Shown here piece after piece: positions 1 to 8,071 of a DNA stretch of 64,000 nt. Every line of letters begins with the position of its first letter. The first letter of the stretch is position 1. The notes beneath the pieces are model-generated. The model was not told where the DNA came from, did no database searches, and worked only from the letters and a program-made list of their open reading frames with translations. Source of the DNA: Novosphingobium rosa NBRC 15208 (GTDB lineage: Bacteria; Pseudomonadota; Alphaproteobacteria; Sphingomonadales; Sphingomonadaceae); NCBI RefSeq assembly GCF_001598555.1, contig NZ_BCZE01000036.1, forward strand, positions 1 through 64,000, read 5' to 3'. Position numbers and translations under genes: made by a program.

Positions 1-485
1 AGGCGGGTGGCGGGCACCAGCCCGCGCTCACGCACGCCCGCCAGCCCCGAGACGCCGCTGGCGCGGTTGAGGCGCATCACCAGCGTCTCGACCTGATCGT
101 CGGCATGATGGGCCGTGGCGAGGGCGCAGAGCCCTTCCTGCTCCGTCCATGCAGCCAGAGCGGCATAGCGGGCGTCACGGGCCTGCGCCTGCACATTGCC
201 ATCCTCCACGCTGACCTCCAGCGTGGCGTGGGGCACATCCAGCAAAGCGCAAATGCGGGCGACTTCGGCGGCCTCGGCGGCGCTTTCGGGGCGCAATCCA
301 TGGTCCACCGTGGCGGCGGCCACACGGCCCGGCAGGGCGGCATGAGCGATCAGCAGCAGCGCGAGACTGTCCGGCCCGCCCGAAACGGCGAGCCCCAGAG
401 GGGACTCGCCTTTCGTGCTTTCAGGCCAGATACGCGTCAGGTCCGAAACGAAGCGTTCGGCCTCGGCAGCAAAACTCAGTTGCAC
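1..485 (-). CDS. tilS: tRNA(Ile)-lysidine synthase, 3' part outside the window
   Basis: TilS attaches lysine to C34 of the CAU-anticodon tRNA-Ile in an ATP-dependent reaction, so that the tRNA reads AUA. The visible N-terminal 161 residues carry the PP-loop ATPase motif SGGPDS near residue 35, the conserved TVDHGLRPES stretch, and AHHADDQVETLVMRL, all typical of TilS. The gene runs off the left edge of the window. The chosen start is the GTG at 485, which begins VQLSFAAEAERF and overlaps the end of cpoB by 10 bases, implying translational coupling. No ATG lies upstream of the PP-loop in this frame. The family assignment is secure; the start is inferred. Confidence 0.93.
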   Translation of the reverse strand, partial: MQLSFAAEAERFVSDLTRIWPESTKGESPLGLAVSGGPDSLALLLIAHAALPGRVAAATVDHGLRPESAAEAAEVARICALLDVPHATLEVSVEDGNVQAQARDARYAALAAWTEQEGLCALATAHHADDQVETLVMRLNRASGVSGLAGVRERGLVPATR

Positions 486-1474
486 GCCGCTTTTCTGCGG
501 GTCTCGTCATACTGGCTGCGCAGCCGCCCGGCGGCCTCGGTCTTGTAGGTGTCGGAGAATTCGCCCAGCGCGATGCAGGCGCGGCTGCTGTCCTTCAGAT
601 CCACCATGGCCTGCGCCAGATAGAGCAGGCTGTCGGCGGCGCGGTCGCCACGCTTGTTGCCCTGATAGTTCTGCAGGAACCAGTTGGCGGCCTCGCGCGG
701 CTGGTTGTCATCCAGATAGGCGCGGCCCAGCAGGTTCTTGGCGTAGGACACGCGCTTGTGGCGCGGGTATTTCTCGAGATAGAGCTTCAGCTGCTGCGCG
801 GCCTCGGGGTAGAACTTGGCCTCCCACAGCTTGAAGCCATAGGTGTATTCATCCTCGCCCGGATCGTCGGTCTGCGGCTTGACGATGGCCTTCACCGCCG
901 CGAGGCGCGCTGCCGTCGGCTTGGCGGGCGGCGTCGGCGCGGCGGCCACCGGGGCGGGCTTGGGCTTGGCCACCGGCGGGGGCGGCGGCGTATAGGCCGG
1001 CTGGCTGGCGGGCAGCGGCGTGGCGCCCACATCCGGCTGCGGGCCGGTGTAGGGCGGCGGCGTCACAACGGTGGAGGAGACGCCGGGGGCCGAGGGGGCT
1101 GCGCCTTCCAGCTTGCGCAGGCGATGCGTGAGATCCTCGACCTGAGCCGTCAGGCGGGCGTTCTGCCCTTCGAGCGCGTCCATGCGGGTCAGCAGATCGG
1201 TGACCGGCGTGGTGGCGGGCGAACCGGGCTGAGGCGTGGGTGAGCCGGTTTGCGGCATGGTGGACGCCGAACCGTCGGAAGGGAAGAATTTCGGATCGCC
1301 GCCGGGGAAGACCTGGCGCTGAAGGGCGCGCACTTCGGCCTCCAGCTTGCGCAGGCGGATTTCCTCCACCGTGCCTTCCTGGGCATGCACCACCGGCACC
1401 GCCACCAGCGATGTGCCGCAAGCCAGCACCGCCAGCATCACCGCACGCAGCTTGCCCCGCCGCATCTCGTTCAT
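476..1474 (-). CDS. cpoB: Tol-Pal system periplasmic protein CpoB/YbgF
   Basis: A periplasmic coordinator of the Tol-Pal machinery and septal peptidoglycan synthesis. The ATG at 1474 was chosen because GGAG sits 9 bases upstream; an in-frame ATG at 1507 lacks such a site. The 332-residue product has a signal peptide (residues 1-31, ending VVHAQ), then a short coiled-coil trimerisation segment (EEIRLRKLEAEVRALQRQV), a second heptad stretch around residue 100, a long Pro/Ala-rich linker, and a C-terminal TPR block from about residue 205 (YTYGFKLWEAKFYPEAAQQL and following repeats). This order matches YbgF/CpoB. The tol and pal genes are not in the window; the neighbours are tilS and a rodZ-like gene, a common sphingomonad arrangement. 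Confidence 0.9.
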   Translation of the reverse strand: MNEMRRGKLRAVMLAVLACGTSLVAVPVVHAQEGTVEEIRLRKLEAEVRALQRQVFPGGDPKFFPSDGSASTMPQTGSPTPQPGSPATTPVTDLLTRMDALEGQNARLTAQVEDLTHRLRKLEGAAPSAPGVSSTVVTPPPYTGPQPDVGATPLPASQPAYTPPPPPVAKPKPAPVAAAPTPPAKPTAARLAAVKAIVKPQTDDPGEDEYTYGFKLWEAKFYPEAAQQLKLYLEKYPRHKRVSYAKNLLGRAYLDDNQPREAANWFLQNYQGNKRGDRAADSLLYLAQAMVDLKDSSRACIALGEFSDTYKTEAAGRLRSQYDETRRKAACN

Positions 1475-1675
1475 CGTCCGTTGCTCCAAACAGGCCGTCT
1501 GGCCCATAGCAGCCTGCGACCGGCGACCCCGTCGACCTCAGGCTTTTTACAAAACTGATCGTTGATGCATCAGGGACGCCGCTCTTGTCGAGCCGCGCCC
1601 CCCTGTGATGCACCGCTTTGCGCCGGAACGCCCCGCTGCAACTGTGGATAGCGCAGGGGGGCCTTCACGAAAAGA

Positions 1676-2710
1676 TCAGGGATTTCCCCCATTTGCAGCC
1701 GGAGGCGTGATCAGCGGCACGCCAGCGGGCAGCACGCCGCCAGCCGTCACCGTCTCACCCCTGGCCTTGTGACGGCGCGGATGGGGCGCGGCATGGCGAG
1801 GCGCGGCAGGCGCCGCACTGGCGCTCGGGCTGGGTGAAGCGCCGGGCGTCGCGGAAGGCTGCGGCCCAGGCTGGCCAGAAGCCTGACCGGATGGCGCAGC
1901 CGAGGGCTGGGTCGCAGGGGCCGCATTGCCCCTTGCGTTCAGCGCGGCGGCGGTGACGGACACATCCTTCACCGTCTTCATCTCTTCCGAGATCTTGGGC
2001 ACGCTCTGGCCACCGATGGTGATCGTCAGCAACTCGGGATGGCCGGTGCGCAGCTTGGGATCATGGGCATCGGCGGGAACGGTGTAGCTCTCGCCGTCCT
2101 TCAGCACCTTTTCCGTCAGCGTCTTGCCGTCGCCATCGTAGAAGCGCACCCAGACGCCGGTGCCCTGCGCCGTGAAGACCACGTCGCCGCTGGGCTGCGC
2201 AGGCTTGGGCGCGGGCGCCGCAGGAGCGCCGCTGGCCGTGGCCTGAGGCGTGGGCGTTTCGGCCGGCAGCAGCGAGGGCAGCTCGGCTGCCGGACTGTAG
2301 TAATTGTTCCACCAGACATAGCCGCCCACTGCCGCGACCAGCGCCAGCACGCCCGCCACCCAGGCAAAGCCCGAGGAGGGCACGCGCGCGGGATCTCCGG
2401 GCGTGAAGGCCGGGGCCGGAGGCGCCTCGGCCTCGGGCATGGCGCCGGAATATTCGGCGCGCATGGCGGTCACGATCTCGGCGTCATCCAGCCCGACAGC
2501 GCGGGCATAGGTGCGCGCAAAACCAAGCGCATAGGTGCGCCCGGGCAGCGCGGCGAAATCGCCCACCTCCAGCGCCTCCAGATGGCGTTCGCGGATACGG
2601 GTCTTTTCCCCCAGCTGCTCCAGCGAGAGGCCCGCCGCCTCACGCGCACCACGCAACCGCCCCCCGGCGGTCAGTGCTGACTGCTGCTCATTTTTGTCTT
2701 CGGCACCCAT
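1676..2710 (-). CDS. RodZ-like helix-turn-helix membrane protein
   Basis: A 344-residue protein with the RodZ layout: an N-terminal Cro/C1-type helix-turn-helix of the HTH_25 kind (about residues 17-85, containing LRGAREAAGLSLEQLGEKTR), one transmembrane segment (about 113-136), and a periplasmic DUF4115-like domain (about 175-250, with FTAQGTGVWVRFYD and a conserved lysine-rich turn). It ends in a long Pro/Ala/Ser-rich tail. RodZ links MreB filaments to the elongation machinery, and a role in cell shape is inferred from this architecture. It lies between ptsP and cpoB, all on the same strand, with 158- and 201-base gaps. The tail is low complexity and longer than usual. Confidence 0.82.
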   Translation of the reverse strand: MGAEDKNEQQSALTAGGRLRGAREAAGLSLEQLGEKTRIRERHLEALEVGDFAALPGRTYALGFARTYARAVGLDDAEIVTAMRAEYSGAMPEAEAPPAPAFTPGDPARVPSSGFAWVAGVLALVAAVGGYVWWNNYYSPAAELPSLLPAETPTPQATASGAPAAPAPKPAQPSGDVVFTAQGTGVWVRFYDGDGKTLTEKVLKDGESYTVPADAHDPKLRTGHPELLTITIGGQSVPKISEEMKTVKDVSVTAAALNARGNAAPATQPSAAPSGQASGQPGPQPSATPGASPSPSASAAPAAPRHAAPHPRRHKARGETVTAGGVLPAGVPLITPPAANGGNP

Positions 2711-2868
2711 GTGCGATCCCGTTTTCGATGTGTCCGCAAGCCCGGGCCAGAATCAAGGCCAGAGCGGTAAAAAAGTCAACCGCCAAGCCGGGTTGGCAGC
2801 GTGGAAATCGTTGAAGTGAAGCGCTGCGCAAGGCCCCCGGTCCGGCCCGATGCGCGGCGGATGCAGGT

Positions 2869-5178
2869 TTAGTCGAAGGTGATGCCCCTCGCCTGTGCCC
2901 AGTCCAGCAGCCGCGCCCGCAGATCCTGCGCCGGTTCATCGAGCAGGCGGTTCATTTCCTCCTCGATTTCATGGAGATGGACCTGCCGCAGCATGCTCTT
3001 GATCGGCCCCACCGCCGCCGGCGTGATCGACAGGCGGCGGATGCCCAGACCCAGCAGCGCCAGCGCCTCCAGCTGGCGCCCGCCCATCTCGCCGCAGACG
3101 GTCAGCAGCGTGCCATGCTGCTGGCAGGTGCGCGAGACCCGGCGCAGGAAGCGCAGGATCGCCGGGCTGAGCCAGTCGTAACGCTCGGCCAGCTTGGGGT
3201 TGGAGCGGTCCGCCGCGAAGAGGAACTGCGTCAGATCATTGGTGCCCACCGACAGGAAGGTCAGCTTGGGGCACAGCACATCGAGCATTTCCGCCAGAGC
3301 GGGCACTTCGAGCATGGCGCCGAACTTCACAGCCTCGGGCAGGGCCTTGCGCTGGCCGCGCAGCCAGGCGAGCTGGCCGTCGAACACGGCTTTCGCGGCA
3401 TCGAACTCCCATGGCTCGGAGATCATCGGGAACATCACATGCAGCGTGCGCCCGGCCGAAGCTTCCAGCAGGGCGCGGGCCTGCACCTTGAGCAGCCCGT
3501 CGCGTTCAAGGGCGACACGCAAAGCGCGCCAGCCCATGGCCGGGTTTTCCTCATTATGGTCTTCGTCATGACGCAGATAGGGCAGGCTCTTGTCGCCGCC
3601 GATGTCCACGGTGCGGAAGACCACCGGCTTGTCGCCCGCCGTATCCATCACATCGCGGTAGAGCCGCGTCTGGCGCTCGCGGCTGGGCAGCGTGGCCGAA
3701 ACGAGGAACTGGAATTCGGTGCGGAACAGGCCCACGCCATCGGCGCCCGTCAGCGAGACATTGGGCATGTCCTCGCGCAGGCCGGCATTGACCATCACCG
3801 TGATGCGCTCGCCACAGGCGGTGACCGGCTGCATGTCGCGCAGGGCGGCATAGGCGGCCTGGCGCTCGCGGGTCTTGGCATGGCGCTCGTCGAAGGCGAT
3901 GCCCATGTCGCGCGTGGGGCGCACGAAGGCGATGCCCTGATCGGCATCGAGCAGCAGCGGATCGCCTTCGCGCACCACACCGCGCAGGCTCTTCACCCGG
4001 CCCAGCACCGGAATGCCCATGGCGCGCGCCACGATGATGACGTGAGCGGTCAGCGAGCCTTCCTCGAGGATCACGCCCTTGAGCCGGCGCTTGTCATACT
4101 CCAGCAGCTCGGCGGGGCCGAGGTTGCGGGCGATCAGAATGGCGTCATGACGCAGCCCCATGCTGGCCGCCGTGCCCAGCTGGCCCGAAACGATGCGCAG
4201 CAGGCGGTTGGAGAGATCCTCCAGATCATGCATGCGGTCGGCCAGCAGCGGATCGTCGATCTGGCGCATGCGCATGCGGGTGCGCTGCTGCACGCGCTCG
4301 ATCGCCGCCTCGGCGGTAAGGCCGCTGTCGATCGCCTCATTGATGCGGCGGCTCCAGCCTTCGTCATAGGCGAACATGCGATAGGTTTCGAGAACCTCGT
4401 CATGCTCTCCGCCACCGCCGAATTCGGCCTGCGACGCCATGCGGTCGATCTGGTCGCGCATCTTGTCGAAGGCCATATAGACGCGCTGGCGCTCGGCCTC
4501 GGTGTCTTCGGCGACGATATGCTCGATGGTGATGCGCGGCTGGTGATAGACCGCGACGCCCGCCGCCAGGCCCTTCACCAGCGTGAGGCCGCGCAGCTGT
4601 TCGGGCCCGGTCAGCGATGCGGCGAGGCCGAGAAAATCCTCCTCATCGACCAGCTCGGCATTGGCGATCAGTTCGGACAGCACCATGGCCACCGTCTGCA
4701 GCGCCTCGATCTCGATCTCCTCATAGCGGCGCGGATCGACATGCTGCACGCAGAGCACGCCCACCGACCGCTCGCGCCGCACGATGGGCACGCCCGCGAA
4801 GGAGTGGAAACGGTCCTCGCCCGTTTCGGGGCGATAGGAAAAGTCGGGGTGGGCCGCCGCCTCGGCCAGATTGAGCGTCTCGTTGCGGGCCGCGATGCTG
4901 CCGACCAGACCTTCGCCGATGGCCATGCGGGTGACGTGGACCGCCTCCTGCGCCAGGCCGCGGGTGGCGAACAGCTCCAGCATGCCCTCGCGCAGCAGAT
5001 AGATCGAGCAGACTTCCGAATGCAGGCTCTCGCCGATCACCTCGACCACGGTGTTCAGCTTGGCCTGGGCGTTCTGGCGGCTGGCCATCACCTCATGCAG
5101 ACGCGTGAGAATGGTGCGCGCCGCGCTGACGGCGGAGGAGGAGTTCACGGGGCCGACAGGAGCACTGGTCATAGCCAT
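2869..5178 (-). CDS. ptsP: Phosphoenolpyruvate-protein phosphotransferase, PTS-Ntr enzyme I
   Basis: Enzyme I of the nitrogen-related phosphotransferase system, which passes phosphate from PEP to NPr. The 769-residue product has an N-terminal GAF domain (about 20-175), which separates PtsP from sugar-PTS enzyme I. Next come the PEP-utiliser N-terminal domain, the phosphohistidine swivel domain with SLTAHVIIVARAMGIP (His about 379), and the TIM-barrel PEP-binding domain with GADGVGLFRTEF, GTNDLTQF and a catalytic Cys in LLTVCGEMGG. Two ATGs are possible, at 5178 and 5172. An AGG lies 2 bases before the first and 8 before the second, so 5172 may be the real start. The 386 bases upstream contain no recognisable gene. 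Confidence 0.95.
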   Translation of the reverse strand: MAMTSAPVGPVNSSSAVSAARTILTRLHEVMASRQNAQAKLNTVVEVIGESLHSEVCSIYLLREGMLELFATRGLAQEAVHVTRMAIGEGLVGSIAARNETLNLAEAAAHPDFSYRPETGEDRFHSFAGVPIVRRERSVGVLCVQHVDPRRYEEIEIEALQTVAMVLSELIANAELVDEEDFLGLAASLTGPEQLRGLTLVKGLAAGVAVYHQPRITIEHIVAEDTEAERQRVYMAFDKMRDQIDRMASQAEFGGGGEHDEVLETYRMFAYDEGWSRRINEAIDSGLTAEAAIERVQQRTRMRMRQIDDPLLADRMHDLEDLSNRLLRIVSGQLGTAASMGLRHDAILIARNLGPAELLEYDKRRLKGVILEEGSLTAHVIIVARAMGIPVLGRVKSLRGVVREGDPLLLDADQGIAFVRPTRDMGIAFDERHAKTRERQAAYAALRDMQPVTACGERITVMVNAGLREDMPNVSLTGADGVGLFRTEFQFLVSATLPSRERQTRLYRDVMDTAGDKPVVFRTVDIGGDKSLPYLRHDEDHNEENPAMGWRALRVALERDGLLKVQARALLEASAGRTLHVMFPMISEPWEFDAAKAVFDGQLAWLRGQRKALPEAVKFGAMLEVPALAEMLDVLCPKLTFLSVGTNDLTQFLFAADRSNPKLAERYDWLSPAILRFLRRVSRTCQQHGTLLTVCGEMGGRQLEALALLGLGIRRLSITPAAVGPIKSMLRQVHLHEIEEEMNRLLDEPAQDLRARLLDWAQARGITFD

Positions 5179-5564
5179 GGCCTAGCCGAAAGCGCGGCGA
5201 ATGCAATGCGCACAAGGTGGCCACACCCATGAATTCACATGCAGCGGCCCGAAGCCGCAGAACAAATGTTGCTTCCATGCGTTTCAGGCATGGCTGTCAT
5301 GACCTTGTCACTGAAACCGGCCTATCAGGCCAGTGCAAGAGGGCGATGCAAAAGTCGCTGAAAAGCAACGGCGCCCCGGGTTACAGGCCGGAGCGCCGCG
5401 CATTGGCAGCTGAGGCGCAAGCGCGCGGGCAAAGCTCGCGCTGCATGATGGTTGAGCCGCATGGGATGGCCGATCACGCCACAACCATGCGCACGCAATC
5501 CATCAGCGCGACGTGAAACCTGCCGCCTGTTACCTGCCTGCCGAAGATCGGATCGAACCGGCTG
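5179..5564. other. Intergenic region upstream of ptsP, no gene recognised
   Basis: This 386-base stretch holds the promoter side of ptsP and the downstream side of a small ydcH-type gene. Short open frames exist on both strands, but none has a convincing ribosome site, domain or protein-like composition. I looked for tRNA or other structural RNA and found none. The sequence GGTTCGATCC (minus strand, about 5550) resembles a T-loop but has no matching T-stem. Confidence 0.5.
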
Positions 5565-5720
5565 CTATTGCGCCAGAAGTTCATCCTTGATGCGCAGCTT
5601 GGCGCGTTTGAGCGACTGGATCGTCACGGGATCGGGGAGAGGTCGGGACATTTCCTGATGGATACGGCGCTCCAGGCCGGCGTGCTTGGTTTGCAGGGCA
5701 GTGTAGTGCGATGTTTCCAT
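5565..5720 (-). CDS. YdcH-family (DUF465) small protein
   Basis: A 51-residue protein beginning METSHYTALQTKHAGLERRI and ending LKRAKLRIKDELLAQ. This is the two-helix hairpin pattern of the DUF465/YdcH family: a charged first helix with a conserved His, then a turn with PDP, then a second helix containing the conserved LKRAKLRIKDE signature. A strong ribosome site, AGGAGA, lies 7 bases before the ATG. The function of the family is unknown. A second member with the same LKKRKLRLKDQI signature is encoded on the opposite strand at 6198, so the pair is divergently arranged around a 477-base gap. Confidence 0.8.
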   Translation of the reverse strand: METSHYTALQTKHAGLERRIHQEMSRPLPDPVTIQSLKRAKLRIKDELLAQ

Positions 5721-6197
5721 GAGCTACTCTCCTTCTCGAAGGCCGCGAGACTTGATCGGTTCGGCCTTGGTCGGTTGGAAGGGGCGCGTGGCAAGCCTGC
5801 CCTTTATCGGCAGCCTGCTCGGGGCCCGGTTCACCCTCATGTCCGCTGGTCCTCGGGAGAGGCTACCCCCAAAGGGGCGTTCAGCAGATACATCCGGCAC
5901 AGACCCTTTGGGGATCCTTCCCTTTATGGGCCCTTCTGTCCGGTCGTCGGCACGTCTTTTTGCGTTTTTCGCGCTGTTCCCAAGGCGTTCCTGAGGCGAC
6001 GACCCTGTCGCCCTTCCTGCGGTGCCAGTTCCGACTCGGCAAGGCACTGTGCCTTCCGTGATTGTCATAGAGCCACATCGCGCCTATCCTGCCAAGGCCT
6101 GTGGCGGTGAGCCGCATGTGATTGCGATGAGTTGTCCTTATATGCCCCCCACTATGCCTCACGCCGCCTTTCCCTCTTGCGCCCGAGACCTGTGACC
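5721..6197. other. Divergent intergenic region between two ydcH-type genes
   Basis: This gap of 477 bases separates the two small YdcH-type genes. The minus strand is open from 6068 to 5724 (114 codons, Arg/Gly/Pro/Lys-rich). The frame stops inside the ribosome site of the downstream small gene, has no domain I recognise, and shows repeated short phrases (IKGRIPKG, IKGRLA) that reflect repeated CCCTTTAT bases. I regard it as unproven. The region also contains CCCCAAAGGGG and other short inverted repeats, so a regulatory RNA or long leader is possible. Nothing in it can be named. Confidence 0.4.
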
Positions 6198-6395
6198 ATG
6201 ACCGAGGAAGAACTGCGCAAGCGGCTGGAAATGCTGCGAATCGAGCATCGTGATATGGATGCCGCCATCGATGCCCTCAGTGGCGCGGGCAGCCAGGACC
6301 AGTTGCAGATCGCCAGGCTGAAAAAGCGCAAGCTGCGCCTGAAGGACCAGATCAGCCAGATCGAGGACTATCTGATCCCCGACATCATCGCCTAA
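6198..6395 (+). CDS. YdcH-family (DUF465) small protein
   Basis: A 65-residue helical-hairpin protein, MTEEELRKRLEMLRIEHRDM at the start and LKKRKLRLKDQISQIEDYL near the end, matching DUF465/YdcH. The HRDMD element and the LKKRKLRLKD signature are the family hallmarks. The start at 6198 excludes a 22-codon upstream extension from 6132 that has no family resemblance. It lies 156 bases upstream of the rcdA-like gene on the same strand. The function is unknown. The gene is paralogous to the 51-residue protein at 5565-5720. Confidence 0.82.
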   Translation: MTEEELRKRLEMLRIEHRDMDAAIDALSGAGSQDQLQIARLKKRKLRLKDQISQIEDYLIPDIIA

Positions 6396-6551
6396 CCCGA
6401 AAGGGGCACCGCCAGCGCTGGCAAGCCCTACTCCGGATAAACCCTGATCCGTGCCATTTCGGGGCCTTTTGCCAAACGTCCCGTTTCGGGACCATCTTGC
6501 GCCAAGGCCCCATTTGTCAGAGCCGCCCCGCCCCGGTTAACAGGGCATGCG

Positions 6552-7034
6552 ATGACCATCACCAGCACTCTCAATGCCCGGATCGTGGAAGGGCTCTATG
6601 CCGAGGCGCTCGTCCTCTCGGATGAGGTACGCAGCGTCTTCGACCTGTCGGGACGGATCGAGGCGACCGGCTCGAATGAGGACGCGCTGCGTATTGCGCT
6701 CTCTTGCGAGGCTTTGCGCACAACCACGCGGATGATGCATGCCATGGCCTGGTTGCTCAACCACCGCGCCTTCTTCATGGGCGAGTTGAGCGCCTTCCAG
6801 TTGCGCCGTTATGGCAGGCTTGCGCCGGACTTCCCCACCGCCGATCCGATGCGGATGATGATGTTCGATGCCTCGGTGCGCGAGCTGATCACCGCCACCG
6901 AGCATTTCTACGCCCGCCTGCTGCGCATCGACCAACAACGGCGCGAGGAGTATCGCGGCACCGGCCCTTCCGGGCTCGACAGGCTGCGGGCGCGGCTCGA
7001 TTCCCTGACCCAAAGCACAGCCGGCGCGGCGTAA
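6552..7034 (+). CDS. DUF1465 protein, RcdA-like regulator of CtrA degradation
   Basis: A 160-residue all-helical protein of the DUF1465 family, whose characterised member is Caulobacter RcdA, an adaptor that helps the ClpXP protease degrade the cell-cycle regulator CtrA. The diagnostic stretch here is EALRTTTRMMHAMAWLLNHR followed by FFMGELS, which parallels the RcdA core (ESMRLTTRLMQ..SWLL..RA..EGEM). The C-terminal part is Arg-rich with two further helices. The ATG at 6552 follows GTTAACAGGGC and has only a weak ribosome site. Its place next to YdcH-family genes fits a cell-cycle or growth-control neighbourhood. The family call is firm; the CtrA role is inferred from homology. Confidence 0.8.
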   Translation: MTITSTLNARIVEGLYAEALVLSDEVRSVFDLSGRIEATGSNEDALRIALSCEALRTTTRMMHAMAWLLNHRAFFMGELSAFQLRRYGRLAPDFPTADPMRMMMFDASVRELITATEHFYARLLRIDQQRREEYRGTGPSGLDRLRARLDSLTQSTAGAA

Positions 7035-7062
7035 CCTCGACAAGCCCGGCCATGCTCCCCAT

Positions 7063-7941
7063 ATGGGAAGCATGGCCCTGCCCCCCCAACCCTGGCCCAC
7101 CGGCCTTGTCACCCGCCCCGAACCGCTGGTGCGGCGCATTCTGGCGCCCAATGCCTCGCCCTACACCTACACCGGCACGCAGACCTATCTGGTCGGCACC
7201 GATCAGGCCGTGGTGGTGATCGATCCAGGCCCGGCGGAGGAGGAGCATCTCGACGCGCTGGTGGCCGCCATCGGCGGCGCGCAGGTTGTGGCCATCGCCT
7301 GCACTCATACCCATCGCGATCATTCCCCCGCCGCGGCGCCTCTGGCGGAACGCACCGGGGCCCCGATCATCGGCTGTGCCCCGCTGACGCTGGAGGATGA
7401 AGGCCCCCGCGCCGACGCCGCCTTCGACGCCAACTACCGCCCCGACCGCATTCTGGCCGATGGCGAGCAGATCGCCGGCCCCGGCTTCACGTTGACCGCT
7501 GTCGCCACGCCGGGCCACACCTCCAACCATCTGTGCTTCGCGCTGGAGGAGAGCGGCGCGCTCTTCACCGGCGACCATGTGATGGGCTGGTCGACCAGCG
7601 TGGTCTCGCCGCCCGATGGCGATATGGGCGCCTATATGGCCAGCCTTGAGCGACTCTATGAGCGGCAGGACCGCATCTATTACCCCGCTCATGGCGAGCC
7701 CATCGAAAAACCCCGCCAATTCGTGCGCGGCAACATCGGCCACCGCCGCCAGCGCGAGCGCCAGATCCTGACCCTGCTGGAGGAAGGATTGAGCGACATT
7801 CCCGCGCTGGTCGCGCGCATGTACGTCGGGCTGGACTCGCGGCTGGTGGGCGCGGCGGGACGTTCGGTGCTGGCACATCTGCTCGATCTGATCCGGCGCG
7901 GGCTGGTGCGGCAGGAGGGTGAGAGCTTCGCGCTGATCTGA
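7063..7941 (+). CDS. Metallo-beta-lactamase-fold hydrolase, LACTB2/GloB-like
   Basis: A 292-residue cytosolic hydrolase with the di-zinc metallo-beta-lactamase motif THTHRDH (about residues 82-88), a later GH (TPGHTSNH), and an Asp ligand in FTGDHVMGW. The final His lies in YYPAHGEPI. A C-terminal winged-helix-like tail (about 225-292) with RQRERQILTLLEEG is typical of the LACTB2-like branch rather than classical glyoxalase II. The substrate cannot be read from the sequence. It follows the DUF1465 gene by 28 bases and may be cotranscribed. Two ATGs, at 7063 and 7072, are possible and neither has a clear ribosome site. Confidence 0.85.
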   Translation: MGSMALPPQPWPTGLVTRPEPLVRRILAPNASPYTYTGTQTYLVGTDQAVVVIDPGPAEEEHLDALVAAIGGAQVVAIACTHTHRDHSPAAAPLAERTGAPIIGCAPLTLEDEGPRADAAFDANYRPDRILADGEQIAGPGFTLTAVATPGHTSNHLCFALEESGALFTGDHVMGWSTSVVSPPDGDMGAYMASLERLYERQDRIYYPAHGEPIEKPRQFVRGNIGHRRQRERQILTLLEEGLSDIPALVARMYVGLDSRLVGAAGRSVLAHLLDLIRRGLVRQEGESFALI

Positions 7942-7982
7942 ATGGGACCATGTGCATCCCGGCAAAGCCGGATGGCAAACAC

Positions 7983-8002
7983 AATGATAATCACTCGCAA
8001 TT
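7983..8002 (+). promoter_or_regulatory. Candidate Fur-type operator upstream of nadA
   Basis: The 20 bases AATGATAATCACTCGCAATT resemble the first half of a Fur box (TGATAAT) with a poorer second half. They lie about 70 bases before the nadA start. This is a by-eye match only. NadA is an iron-sulfur enzyme, so iron control would be reasonable, but this is inference. Confidence 0.25.
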
Positions 8003-8011
8003 GGTGTTTTC

Positions 8012-8031
8012 CCTTGGGAGAAGCGCCAAGG
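8012..8031 (+). promoter_or_regulatory. Short inverted repeat in the nadA leader
   Basis: A perfect 6-base inverted repeat, CCTTGG and CCAAGG, encloses the 8-base loop GAGAAGCG about 40 bases before the nadA start. It could be a small leader hairpin or an operator. No T-run follows, so it is not a terminator. Confidence 0.3.
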
Positions 8032-8071
8032 CTTCCTAGATGGGCGCAAATTCATCGAGGGAATGCCGTTC

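Noticed and set aside
2971..5232. 753-codon open frame on the plus strand opposite ptsP
   Set aside because: It is His/Gln/Arg/Ala-rich with no domain and mirrors the high-GC coding strand of ptsP, which has full enzyme I motifs.
5541..5570. GGTTCGATCC on the minus strand, resembling a tRNA T-loop
   Set aside because: No matching T-stem, anticodon arm or acceptor stem; it lies at the 3' end of a ydcH-type coding region.
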